From assembly GCA_002067205.1 (NCBI GenBank), contig MVQL01000133.1, positions 1 through 64,000 of the forward strand: a stretch of 64,000 bases of DNA, given 5' to 3'. The notes beneath the pieces are model-generated. The model saw only the letters and a program-made list of their open reading frames with translations. It did not search any database and was not told the origin of the DNA. Positions within the stretch are counted from its first letter, which is position 1, and each line of letters begins with the position of its first letter. Made by a program: the position numbers and the translations under genes. Shown here in pieces: positions 17,746 through 25,569 of this stretch. This DNA comes from Pelotomaculum sp. PtaB.Bin104 (GTDB lineage Bacteria; Bacillota; Desulfotomaculia; Desulfotomaculales; Pelotomaculaceae).

Positions 17746-18621
17746 GTGGCAAAGTGGGAAAATAACGCTGGATTGCGACTAATCAGGACCGGCAAGCCCT
17801 TGCCGGCCAGACAGGCTTCTTACGGGAATAAGCTCAAGAGAATGAACGATGAATTGGAAAACGACCGTCTGCTCTTAAAGAAGCTGTGCCCGGTGCCACA
17901 GGATGAAGAAGAGCTGGCCCGACTTGACCGCTTGCGCCTGTTGGAGGAAATGTCTGACTGTATTGGACATGAGGTCAAAAACCCGCTGACTACCGTACGT
18001 GGCTTTTTGCAGTTGTACAGAAAAAAGAAAGCTTTCACTCAGTATCATGATAGCTTAGATCTGATGATCGGTGAACTTGACCGGGCCAATGCCGTTATTA
18101 CCGAGTGCCTTTCCCTGATAAATAACAAGGTACTGCATATTAAGCCGCGAAACCTCAATAAAATCCTGGCAAATCTAGCCCCACTATACCGGACGGACAA
18201 GATTGGACTGGATAAACACATTGTTTTACAGATGGAGGAAATCCCTGATATTCCCCTGGAAGAAAAAGAAATCCGCCAGCTAGTCCTCAATCTTGTGCGC
18301 AATGGCCTGGAGGCAATGCCGCCAAGTGGGGTGCTGACGATAAGAACATACAGAGAGGGTAAAGAAGTAGTTTTTTCCGTGCAAGATCAGGGTAAAGGGA
18401 TAGCCCCGGATCAAATGAAAAAGCTCGGCACTCCTTTCTTCACTACCAAAGAAAGCGGGACCGGCTTGGGGTTGGCGGTTTGTTACCGAATTGCGGCCAG
18501 GCATAACGCCGTGATCAACATAGAAACCAGCCCGGCGGGCACCACCTTTCTGGTCAGGTTTAAAATTCCACAGCAAAAAGCAATCCCCAATAGTTTACAC
18601 CTTGCTCATCGAATCATTTAA
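17746..18621 (+). CDS. Soluble sensor histidine kinase, sporulation-kinase type
   Basis: A 291-aa cytoplasmic kinase without a membrane segment or PAS domain. After a short N-terminus of about 65 residues comes the DHp helix with the phospho-accepting His in GHEVKNPLTTVRGFLQLY (near residue 75). The HATPase_c domain follows with N box LVLNLVRNGLEAM, G1 VQDQGKGI and G2 GTGLGLAVCYRIA. The HEVKNPLTxVRGFLQ signature is that of kinases feeding Spo0F in sporulating Firmicutes. The start is GTG behind AAGGAGGG. No response regulator is adjacent, as expected for a phosphorelay kinase. Confidence 0.92.
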   Translation: MAKWENNAGLRLIRTGKPLPARQASYGNKLKRMNDELENDRLLLKKLCPVPQDEEELARLDRLRLLEEMSDCIGHEVKNPLTTVRGFLQLYRKKKAFTQYHDSLDLMIGELDRANAVITECLSLINNKVLHIKPRNLNKILANLAPLYRTDKIGLDKHIVLQMEEIPDIPLEEKEIRQLVLNLVRNGLEAMPPSGVLTIRTYREGKEVVFSVQDQGKGIAPDQMKKLGTPFFTTKESGTGLGLAVCYRIAARHNAVINIETSPAGTTFLVRFKIPQQKAIPNSLHLAHRII

Positions 18622-18658
18622 ACAGAGACGATTGGCATCTACGGACCGGGGTTGGTCC

Positions 18659-18699
18659 AAGGGGTTATCGCTATAATAAAGCGGTAATCCCTTTAATAT
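18659..18699 (+). terminator. Terminator after the histidine kinase gene
   Basis: AAGGGGTTATCGCT pairs with AGCGGTAATCCCTTT (G-U pairs allowed) around ATAATAA. Only a weak T-tract follows. Confidence 0.65.
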
Positions 18700-18796
18700 T
18701 GCCTGACTAAGGTAGTTAATCTTCAAAGCCTCGCTGACCTTCCTTACCTTCAGACTTTGCTAACCAAACCGGCCCGGGCTTAAAGAAAATTAATAA

Positions 18797-18838
18797 GTGA
18801 AATAAGGTGCCCGGAAGACTTATGTCCCCGCGCACCTC
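18797..18838 (-). terminator. Terminator after the CC/Se selenoprotein gene
   Basis: On the minus strand GAGGTGC pairs with GCACCTTA, with an inner GGGGAC/GTCTTC stem, followed by TATTTCACTTATT. Confidence 0.65.
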
Positions 18839-18885
18839 AAAGCAACTTTCCAACACTATTTTCAACCCACCCAATTCAAACAGGT

Positions 18886-19170
18886 CTAGTCATAGGAGTT
18901 TAGGGCAACGCCCTCTACCCGCAGGTATTGCCCGCCCATGGAGATCTTTACACCCACCGGGTCAAGGACAGCTTCCTTAATAATGTAGACCTCGATCCCC
19001 CCGGCATTCACCTCGAGATAGTCTTCAGCAACAGGCGGCTTGCCTACAAACACGGCAGGCTTGCTGGGACAGCCCGCTCAACAGCCGCTGGTCTCCAGGT
19101 CCACCGTGATGGCGTCAGCATGTTTAAGAATATAGTCCTTGGCGCCGTCAGTTATCTCCACCCTGATCAT
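18886..19170 (-). CDS. CC/Se-motif (HesB/IscA-like) selenoprotein with in-frame TGA
   Basis: Reading the minus strand from ATG at 19170 (GGGGTGG upstream) gives 94 residues if the TGA at 19080-19078 is decoded as selenocysteine (residue 31). The region around it reads VDLETSGC-U-AGCPSKPA then VFVGKPP. This is the hallmark of the small HesB-like family in which a CC or CU pair precedes the VxxGKP segment. The frame continues cleanly beyond the TGA to TAG at 18886, with conserved-looking EVYIIKEAVLDPVGVKI and GGQYLRVEG. Directly after the TGA, GCGGGCT pairs with AGCCTGC across a 9-nt loop, a plausible bacterial SECIS. Its role is probably Fe-S or sulfur/selenium trafficking. The MBL-rhodanese gene lies 178 bp upstream on the same strand. 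Confidence 0.85.
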
Positions 19171-19348
19171 CTGCTGCCACCCCGCTTAATATTTTTTTAG
19201 TATTGCTGCTTAAGCTGTCTTGAGATTTACCGTTTGGAAGCTCAGGCTCGAAAACTGCTACAGCCCGCTGCCGGTAAATACCTAAGGACATTCTCTCGGA
19301 TAAACTTCCATTGAATTTTCGCCCGGCCGTGGACATTTTTCTCCCCTC

Positions 19349-20713
19349 TTAAACTATGGGCAGCCCGGCGTTAACCCAGGCAGAAGTGCCGCCAATGACG
19401 TTGATGATATTTTTCATCTTGCTTTTTTTGAGCATTATACTGGCGGCCAGCAGAAACCGATTCCCTGAATTGCAGATAAAGGCCACCGGCTTGTCGCCCA
19501 TCCACTCCGCATAGCGGGTCCGGACATCAGGCGCCGGGGCGTGGATGGCATTGGGGATGTGATATTCGTCCCACTCGCTCTTAAGGCGGGTGTCGATTAA
19601 GATCAGCTCATCTTTGTCCAGCCGCTCCTTGAGTTCCAGCACGGAAATGCTCTCCAGGCGTTCGGTCCGGTACCCGCTGGCCGCCCAGGCCTTCATGCCT
19701 CCCTCCAGGTAGCCGACCACATTGTCCAAGCCAACAAGGTACAGCCCCTGCAGGGCAGGTGCCAGGTCAGCCATTTCTTCCAGCACCAGAATAATCGGCT
19801 GGTCAGGCGGCAGCACCCAGCCGGCGAAAGTGGTGAAATTCCCCTTTAAATCCAAGCCATAGGCGCCCGGCAAATGTGCCGCGCCAAAGGCCAGCTGGTC
19901 TCTGGTGTCGACTATGAGGTAATTGACCAGTAGCCCCAGCACCTCCGCCGGGCTAAAAGCTTTGGGCTGCGGCAAACCGGCGACGGCAGCCGCCCCTTTG
20001 CGGTTAATGGCGGAGCAGCGGCTGAAGTGGTCCGGGGCCTCCGGCATCCCCTGTAAAAAGCTTTCCACAAACAAGGACTCCGGGTGGAGCTGCAGCGCAC
20101 CGTTATACTTGCGCTCCGTACCGATGGTGGAGGACAACTTAGAGGAAAGCACCTTGCCGCAAAGGGAACCCGCCCCGTGCGCCGGGTAGAGCTCCACGTT
20201 GTCCCCGATTACTTCAATTTTACGCAGGCTGTGATATAGTTTGGACGCCAGCTCTTCTTTAATGTCGGGAAACAGGTCCGGCCTGCCGGCGTCCCCAACC
20301 AGCAAGGTGTCTCCGGAGAAAACCAGGGCCGGATCCGGCCCCCGCTCCAGGTCGGAGACGATAAAGACACTGCCTTCCGGTGTGTGTCCCGGGGTATCGA
20401 GCATTTTAAAGAGCAGCGTGTCCACCGTAAACTCTTCCCCATCCGCCAGGGCAATGTGCTCAAATAATGCCCCCGCCTGCTTCGAGATGTAAATTTTCGC
20501 GCCGGTCCTCTCGGCCAGCTCGACATGGCCGGAAACAAAATCCGCATGCAGGTGTGTCTCAACAATTGCCGCAATCGAAAGCTTCAATGAAGCGGCTATT
20601 TGCAGGTACTGCTCCACGTCACGCGCCGGATCTACAACAACACAAGACTTTTTTCCGCCAATCACATAAGAGCAATGGGCTAAACCAGGTGTATACACTT
20701 GCTTAAAGTCCAT
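19349..20713 (-). CDS. Persulfide dioxygenase-like MBL hydrolase fused to rhodanese domains
   Basis: A 454-aa fusion. The N-terminal metallo-beta-lactamase domain carries the metal motif ETHLHADFVSGH (near residue 55), DTPGHTPEGS and FSGDTLLVGDAGRPDLF, as in ETHE1-type persulfide dioxygenases. Two rhodanese domains follow. The first (about 260-350) has Asp-rich VDTRDQLAFGAAHLPGA but no active-site Cys. The second ends with the catalytic loop VAFICNSGNRFLLAASIML. The expected reaction is oxidation of glutathione- or low-molecular-weight persulfide to sulfite with sulfur transfer; in an anaerobe its role may be sulfur handling or oxygen defence. GGAGG precedes the ATG. Confidence 0.92.
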   Translation of the reverse strand: MDFKQVYTPGLAHCSYVIGGKKSCVVVDPARDVEQYLQIAASLKLSIAAIVETHLHADFVSGHVELAERTGAKIYISKQAGALFEHIALADGEEFTVDTLLFKMLDTPGHTPEGSVFIVSDLERGPDPALVFSGDTLLVGDAGRPDLFPDIKEELASKLYHSLRKIEVIGDNVELYPAHGAGSLCGKVLSSKLSSTIGTERKYNGALQLHPESLFVESFLQGMPEAPDHFSRCSAINRKGAAAVAGLPQPKAFSPAEVLGLLVNYLIVDTRDQLAFGAAHLPGAYGLDLKGNFTTFAGWVLPPDQPIILVLEEMADLAPALQGLYLVGLDNVVGYLEGGMKAWAASGYRTERLESISVLELKERLDKDELILIDTRLKSEWDEYHIPNAIHAPAPDVRTRYAEWMGDKPVAFICNSGNRFLLAASIMLKKSKMKNIINVIGGTSAWVNAGLPIV

Positions 20714-20747
20714 AACAATTCCTCCGTATACCCACCCAAGGTGGTCT

Positions 20748-20789
20748 GGATGATATTTTCAAAATATCATCCTAAGAATCTTATGTCAA
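20748..20789 (-). promoter_or_regulatory. Promoter with perfect palindromic operator for the MBL-rhodanese gene
   Basis: On the minus strand: -35 TTGACA (20789-20784), a 17-nt spacer, -10 TATTTT (20766-20761). A perfect inverted repeat, GGATGATATTTT and AAAATATCATCC with one central base, covers 20748-20772 and overlaps the -10. Such an arrangement is a typical repressor site. Sulfide/persulfide-sensing ArsR-type repressors (BigR/SqrR) control similar genes elsewhere, but no regulator is adjacent here. Confidence 0.8.
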
Positions 20790-20858
20790 CTAGTTATCTG
20801 GCCAACAGGTTATGAACCAGGTTTTTATCACATCACCTGCCAACCGGGTGCACTAACA

Positions 20859-21035
20859 ATGCAGGCTTGGGAGAAGGCAATGTTTGGGCATGGTAACGGC
20901 AGTTGTAACAGCACAGGCAAAACTGTGACGACGTATGTACGGGCGGGCTTTGCCAAGGCAACGGCTGCTGCAGCGGCACTGGGGCTGGCGAAGCAAGCGG
21001 TGTTTGGCGGTAAAGGAAAGGGCTGCGGCAGGTAA
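20859..21035 (+). CDS. Possible small Gly/Ala-rich protein (58 aa)
   Basis: A plus-strand frame reads MQAWEKAMFGHGNGSCNSTG, continues with an Ala-rich helix (KATAAAAALGLAKQAV) and ends GGKGKGCGR. A second ATG eight codons in has a better GGAGAAGG site. Base composition matches coding neighbours. No family is recognised, and a longer minus-strand frame covers the same bases, so this is a tentative call. Confidence 0.3.
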   Translation: MQAWEKAMFGHGNGSCNSTGKTVTTYVRAGFAKATAAAAALGLAKQAVFGGKGKGCGR

Positions 21036-21143
21036 TAGCTTAATTTTCCCCCTGTGCGGGCTAGTCCAATTGCCACTTATTACACAGTGAACGCGGGTCC
21101 TTTCTCCAGTATAATTTATATATACTGGAAGGAGGGGCCTTTC

Positions 21144-22535
21144 TTGAAAAGAACAAAAAGCGTCACACTGGTGGTAACTTTGCTCATTGCTGTTTTAATC
21201 TGCGCATCCCCGATCCTGGCCCAGACTTACATCATTCAAAAAGGAGACACCCTATATTCCATCGGTAAAAAATACGGGACAACGGTAAATGCCTTAAAGG
21301 CTGCCAATAATCTCCAATCCGACCTGATTCATCCGGGCCTGCGGCTTCTGATCCCCCAGAGCACGGTGTACACAGTGAAAATGGGAGATACGCTGTTCCA
21401 GGTGGCCCAAAAATTTAATACTACATATCAGGAATTGCTTCGCGTTAACGGCCTTTCGTCCAGCATTATCTATCCGGGACAGAAGCTTTACATCCCGTCC
21501 TCCGGGCAAATCCTTCCCCCTGCGACAGGTTCCAATAACAGCTTATTTATTATGGGCTTTTATGTAGATGAGGAGCCTGGCCAGCCCAGCTCGTACAGCA
21601 GACTGGCGGCCAGCGGCAGACTGATCAGCGCAGTGGCCCCGTTCTGGTACAAACTTTCCCCGGAGAGCGGCATGGATATCTGGGAGCAGCAAAACGGCCT
21701 GGCCACCGCGCAAAAAAACACTGTGATCGAACAGGCCAAAAAGCACAACGTCCAGGTTTTTGCGCTGGTGCACAACATGCTGTATGAAGGGCAGGTCGAC
21801 GGTAAAATGCTGGCCTCGGAAATGCTGGCCAATGCCGACACCCGGCAGACATTTATCAACCAGTTAGAATGGCTGATTAAAAAATATGACTTCGACGGCG
21901 TTAACCTGGATATCGAGAATATTTATCTCAAGGACAGGGACAAGCTCTCCCTGCTGGTCAAGGAAATATACCAGCGGCTGGACCCGCAGGGCTACCAGGT
22001 TACAGTCTGCGTGCCGGCCAAAACCTGGGACGACCGCTCCAACACCTGGTCCGGCCCCTTTGACTACAGTGCAATTGGCCAATACTCGCACTACGTGGTG
22101 ATTATGTCTTATGACGAGCACGGCTACTCCAGCGGACCCGGCCCGATCGCCTCTTTCGGCTGGGTGGAGAGTGTGGCTAAGTTTGCCGTGCAGCATATCT
22201 CCCCCGAAAAAATCCTTCTTGGTGTACCGGGCTATGGCTTTGACTGGCAAACAGGCCGGACCAGCCCGACTTATCTGTCCTACAGCCAGGCCAGGGACAT
22301 TGCCGCTTCCAGAGGCGCGGCCATAAGGTGGGACGACACCGGAAAAGTGCCTTACTTTTGCTACTGGAACTCCGGGCGTGAGCACCAGGTCTGGTTTGAA
22401 AACGCCTCCAGCTTGACTTACAAGCTCGACGTGGCCAGGCGCTACGCCCTCGGCGGCATCGCTCTCTGGCGGCTCGGCATGGAGGACCCGCAAGTCTGGA
22501 GCGTGCTGGGAAGCAAAGTAACAGCGAAGAAATAA
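21144..22535 (+). CDS. LysM-GH18 spore peptidoglycan hydrolase (SleL/YaaH type)
   Basis: A 463-aa secreted or spore-associated glycosidase. A signal peptide-like helix occupies residues 1-27. Two LysM domains follow: YIIQKGDTLYSIGKKYGTT (from about 29) and YTVKMGDTLFQVAQKFNTT (from about 76). The GH18 barrel comes next, with the catalytic DxxDxE in FDGVNLDIENI. This layout is that of SleL/YaaH N-acetylglucosaminidases, which degrade cortex fragments in germination. The start is TTG at 21144 because GGAGGGG lies upstream; the frame is open 30 codons earlier without a ribosome site. Confidence 0.93.
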   Translation: MKRTKSVTLVVTLLIAVLICASPILAQTYIIQKGDTLYSIGKKYGTTVNALKAANNLQSDLIHPGLRLLIPQSTVYTVKMGDTLFQVAQKFNTTYQELLRVNGLSSSIIYPGQKLYIPSSGQILPPATGSNNSLFIMGFYVDEEPGQPSSYSRLAASGRLISAVAPFWYKLSPESGMDIWEQQNGLATAQKNTVIEQAKKHNVQVFALVHNMLYEGQVDGKMLASEMLANADTRQTFINQLEWLIKKYDFDGVNLDIENIYLKDRDKLSLLVKEIYQRLDPQGYQVTVCVPAKTWDDRSNTWSGPFDYSAIGQYSHYVVIMSYDEHGYSSGPGPIASFGWVESVAKFAVQHISPEKILLGVPGYGFDWQTGRTSPTYLSYSQARDIAASRGAAIRWDDTGKVPYFCYWNSGREHQVWFENASSLTYKLDVARRYALGGIALWRLGMEDPQVWSVLGSKVTAKK

Positions 22536-22909
22536 ATCCCCGCACTTTTTTACTATTTAATTCGCCGCCTGCCATAAACAATCAAAGCGGATATACCAAT
22601 CGTTAAAAGCAGCAGGGCAAGCATAGGCGTAACTTCTGTTTATTTGTGCATATTATTTCCATTGATTACGGCACCAAATATACATGGTCAATTTATGATG
22701 GTAGGCTGTCGCGGTGCTTGCATTAACTATGGCCAGGTATTGTTACCTCACCAGTGGTGGCGGCATTTTGAGGTGGAGCCCTTTTTCACACACACTGTCT
22801 GTAACCCGAAGGCGCTCATTATAAAGATGCGTTTAGGATGGCGGCCAGGGCCCTGGATTATGGCTTTGAGTGCTATTATGCGGCCTTTAAAGCCATGTAC
22901 GCCTTGCAT
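22536..22909. other. Intergenic stretch with a possible membrane-anchor remnant
   Basis: No full gene. On the minus strand, 22624-22553 encodes 23 residues (MLALLLLTIGISALIVYGRR then RIK), which look like the C-terminal helix and positive tail of a cell-surface anchor, without a clear upstream body. On the plus strand, around 22805-22925, the frame PEGAHYKDAFRMAARALDYG continues for some 20 residues and may be a gene fragment. Neither is certain. Confidence 0.35.
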
Positions 22910-24553
22910 TTACTCTTTTGTGTTTATTGAAGCAGTCATTTCATTACCGTCATTCCCTTTAATGCAAGTATTATTAACCCATTTTTCTCCACCCTCACAA
23001 GGAAAATCTTCCCGGAAATGAGCACCACGGCTCTCCTTTCTTATTAGAGCCGACAATACTACTGCCTCTCCAACCAGGAGCATATTTTCGGTTTCCAATT
23101 TGTCAATTAATTGCCTGAAGTCGCTTACCTTTGTTACAGCAAGCTTTTCTTTCTGTAACTCAATATCACTAACAATCCCGGATAGTCCTTCGCGGGTGCG
23201 GATAATTCCGGCCTTTTCCCACATTAGAAGTTGTACCTCCCGACGTATTTCACCCACCCAAAGCTGTCCCTTACCTTCTGAATAAGATTTTAATTCTTTA
23301 ATTATTGCTTGAAGGTTTTCAATACTGGAAATATGTTTTTTCAGCCGGGCATACTGAGCAGCAAGCCGTCCGGTGATATCACCAAAAACCCACGCTTCTG
23401 TCAAGGCGTTGCCACCCAACCGGTTGGCCCCGTGCACGCCACCGTTTATTTCTCCTGCTGAATACAGCCCCTCGATTCCCGTTTCTCCCTGCTCATTAAC
23501 TAGTAAGCCTCCCATGAAAAAATGGGCAACCGGCGCAACCAGAAAACGGTCTCTTCCTTTTAAGCCCTTGGGAATGAATTTTTGAAGATGCTTAATTTTA
23601 TCCCCGGGTATGGTCGAAAGATCCATCCAGACACCACCATTAATCCCCCTGCCCTCTTTGACCTCCTTGGCAATAGCCAGGGTCAGGGCATCTCTGGTCA
23701 TATCCGAAGGATCTTTTAAGCCATGCCGCAGGGCAATATTTTCCTCCAGGTTATTGACTAACCTTGCGCCTCCCCAGTATACTAATATTTCGTAAATAAC
23801 CATTCTTTTGACAAGGGAAGATTTAAGCAAACAGGTGGGGTAGTACTGAACAAACTCCATATCTATAAGCGGGACGCCTAAACGGAAGGCCAGCGCATAG
23901 CCGTCGCCCGTTGAGCCGGGAGCGTTGTTTGTTTGAGAATAAATCTGCCCGGCCCCACCAGTGGCAAGTACCACGGCCTTGGCCTGGATTAAAATAAGTC
24001 CTTGTCGGGCCGGATCAATGACCAATGCACCCGCAATGTCACCCTGTTCACCGCGACAAAGGCGAACGACAAAAACACCAGCCAGAAAATTAACACCCAA
24101 ATTTTTTGCGAAGTTAAATAGTGGATGCGTAAAGTCCGTTCCAAAACTATTTTTCGTGACGACATTTCTGGCTACAGAGTGACCGGGTAACGAGATTATC
24201 CGTAATTTATCGTTATCTTTTTTTTGCAGTGGCACACCGTAACTTATCAAATTATTCATCTGTTCTTGTGCGCCGGAAGTCATGGTACGGACCATTTCAG
24301 CCCGGTTAATCCACCTGCCCGCCACAAGTGTATCAGACAGATGTTGCTCAGGTGTATCACGTTCATCCCACAGTCCTGTAGATGCGGAAAAAGATCCTCC
24401 CGAAATAGCGGTATTGTTTGCGCGTCCCGGACGACTTTTGCTAATCAGCAAAACTTTAGCGCCCTCTTTTTTTGATGAAATGGCGGCGCATAGACCCGCG
24501 CCACCGCCGCCAATAACCAGGACGTCCGTATTTATTACCTCTAAAACATCCAT
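22910..24553 (-). CDS. FAD-dependent fumarate reductase/succinate dehydrogenase-like flavoprotein
   Basis: A 547-aa FAD_binding_2 protein. The Rossmann motif DVLVIGGGGAGLCAAI is at residues 9-24. SRPGRANNTAISGGSFSAST and GHSVARNVV lie in the substrate region, and VLATGGAGQIYSQTNNAPGS, HFFMGGLLVNEQGETGIEGL and YSAGEINGGVHGANRLGGNA mark FAD binding. The helical C-terminal domain of SdhA/FrdA/NadB is also present. No Fe-S or membrane subunit is adjacent, so it may reduce or oxidise an unsaturated or cyclic acid rather than form complex II. It follows a TetR regulator in the aromatic acid cluster. Confidence 0.88.
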   Translation of the reverse strand: MDVLEVINTDVLVIGGGGAGLCAAISSKKEGAKVLLISKSRPGRANNTAISGGSFSASTGLWDERDTPEQHLSDTLVAGRWINRAEMVRTMTSGAQEQMNNLISYGVPLQKKDNDKLRIISLPGHSVARNVVTKNSFGTDFTHPLFNFAKNLGVNFLAGVFVVRLCRGEQGDIAGALVIDPARQGLILIQAKAVVLATGGAGQIYSQTNNAPGSTGDGYALAFRLGVPLIDMEFVQYYPTCLLKSSLVKRMVIYEILVYWGGARLVNNLEENIALRHGLKDPSDMTRDALTLAIAKEVKEGRGINGGVWMDLSTIPGDKIKHLQKFIPKGLKGRDRFLVAPVAHFFMGGLLVNEQGETGIEGLYSAGEINGGVHGANRLGGNALTEAWVFGDITGRLAAQYARLKKHISSIENLQAIIKELKSYSEGKGQLWVGEIRREVQLLMWEKAGIIRTREGLSGIVSDIELQKEKLAVTKVSDFRQLIDKLETENMLLVGEAVVLSALIRKESRGAHFREDFPCEGGEKWVNNTCIKGNDGNEMTASINTKE

Positions 24554-24720
24554 ATCTTTACACCTCGCAATCTGTAAAAATAGATCTAAGTTGATAATGC
24601 CTAAATTATGTGGCAGTTATAACCCGCACTCCCAGATGCTTAACTACGTCGTCTACAGTGGCTGGATGATTGTTGAAGGCCGCATGAATGGGATAAGGCA
24701 AGCTACATTATTAATTTAAA

Positions 24721-25329
24721 CTACTTAGCCAGCATTCGGTCGCAAATAAGACCACTAAGGTAATAGGCAATATATTCTGGGCTATAAGGACCGTTATGTT
24801 GGTACCATTGAATTAGCCAATTACACATCCCTAAAATCGACAAAACCGTAAGCTTGATATCAACTGGAGGAAATTCATCAGCCCTAATCCCCTCCTCTAA
24901 AGTTTCTCTTAGCAGCTTTTCATAAAGATCCCGTTTAACAATGTAACTATCTCGATGTTCCGGGGTAAGCTTGTCAATTTGATTGGAAGCAATTACAAGA
25001 TTCTTATTATTTGTTGTTAAATGTAACACATGAATTTCAATTAATTTCTTTAACCTTTCCCGCGGACTTTTATGTTTCTCATATACCTGTTGGGCAACAA
25101 CAAGAAGGCGATTAATTCCTTCATTTATAACTTCATTAAGCAATTCCTCTTTGCTGCTAAAATGATAGTACAAACTTCCTTTTAAAATGCCCACTCTATC
25201 GGCAATGTCTTTCATTGAAGTTTCAGCATAACCTAAACGTCGAAAGAGTTCACCTGCAACTTGGATAATTTCATCCCTTTTATTAATGCTTGAAGAGGCT
25301 TCGGTTAAATGATTTTTTTCCCGATCCAT
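24721..25329 (-). CDS. TetR/AcrR family transcriptional regulator
   Basis: A 202-aa repressor. The N-terminal helix-turn-helix is typical: IIQVAGELFRRLGYAETSMK then DIADRVGILKGSLYYHFSSK (residues about 19-58). The ligand-binding domain resembles the KstR2/YsiA type (MDREKNHLTE start, HVLHLTTNN, GMCNWLIQWYQ). This type often senses acyl- or aryl-CoA. It lies between the DASS transporter and the flavoprotein on the same strand and probably controls the cluster. Confidence 0.92.
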   Translation of the reverse strand: MDREKNHLTEASSSINKRDEIIQVAGELFRRLGYAETSMKDIADRVGILKGSLYYHFSSKEELLNEVINEGINRLLVVAQQVYEKHKSPRERLKKLIEIHVLHLTTNNKNLVIASNQIDKLTPEHRDSYIVKRDLYEKLLRETLEEGIRADEFPPVDIKLTVLSILGMCNWLIQWYQHNGPYSPEYIAYYLSGLICDRMLAK

Positions 25330-25456
25330 GGCAATCTCTACGCTCCTTATATTACTTATTATTATATGTAGTTATATTTTATGTATTTTAGGTTTCTTTC
25401 GTTTCATTAAGATTGCCTTATTAGTTTTAAATATCCACCCAGAATACACATAACTG

Positions 25457-25523
25457 GGGTTTCACCTCGCGTGTAAATATTTATAGGGTTAATTACATTT
25501 CTACAAACATTTAGGTGAAACCT
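25457..25523. repeat. Inverted pair of GGTTTCACCT elements
   Basis: GGGTTTCACCT at 25457-25467 and its inverse AGGTGAAACCT at 25513-25523 lie between the transporter end and the tetR start. Each copy is itself a partial palindrome (AGGT/ACCT). They may form a long-loop transcription terminator or paired operators for the TetR protein. Confidence 0.5.
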
Positions 25524-25569
25524 CTTTTACAATTTTATATTATCCGCTATTTCCATATTAATAAACAGT

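Noticed and set aside
18928-19200. 90-codon plus-strand frame
   Set aside because: It is antisense to the CC/Se selenoprotein gene, which explains the conservation-like composition.
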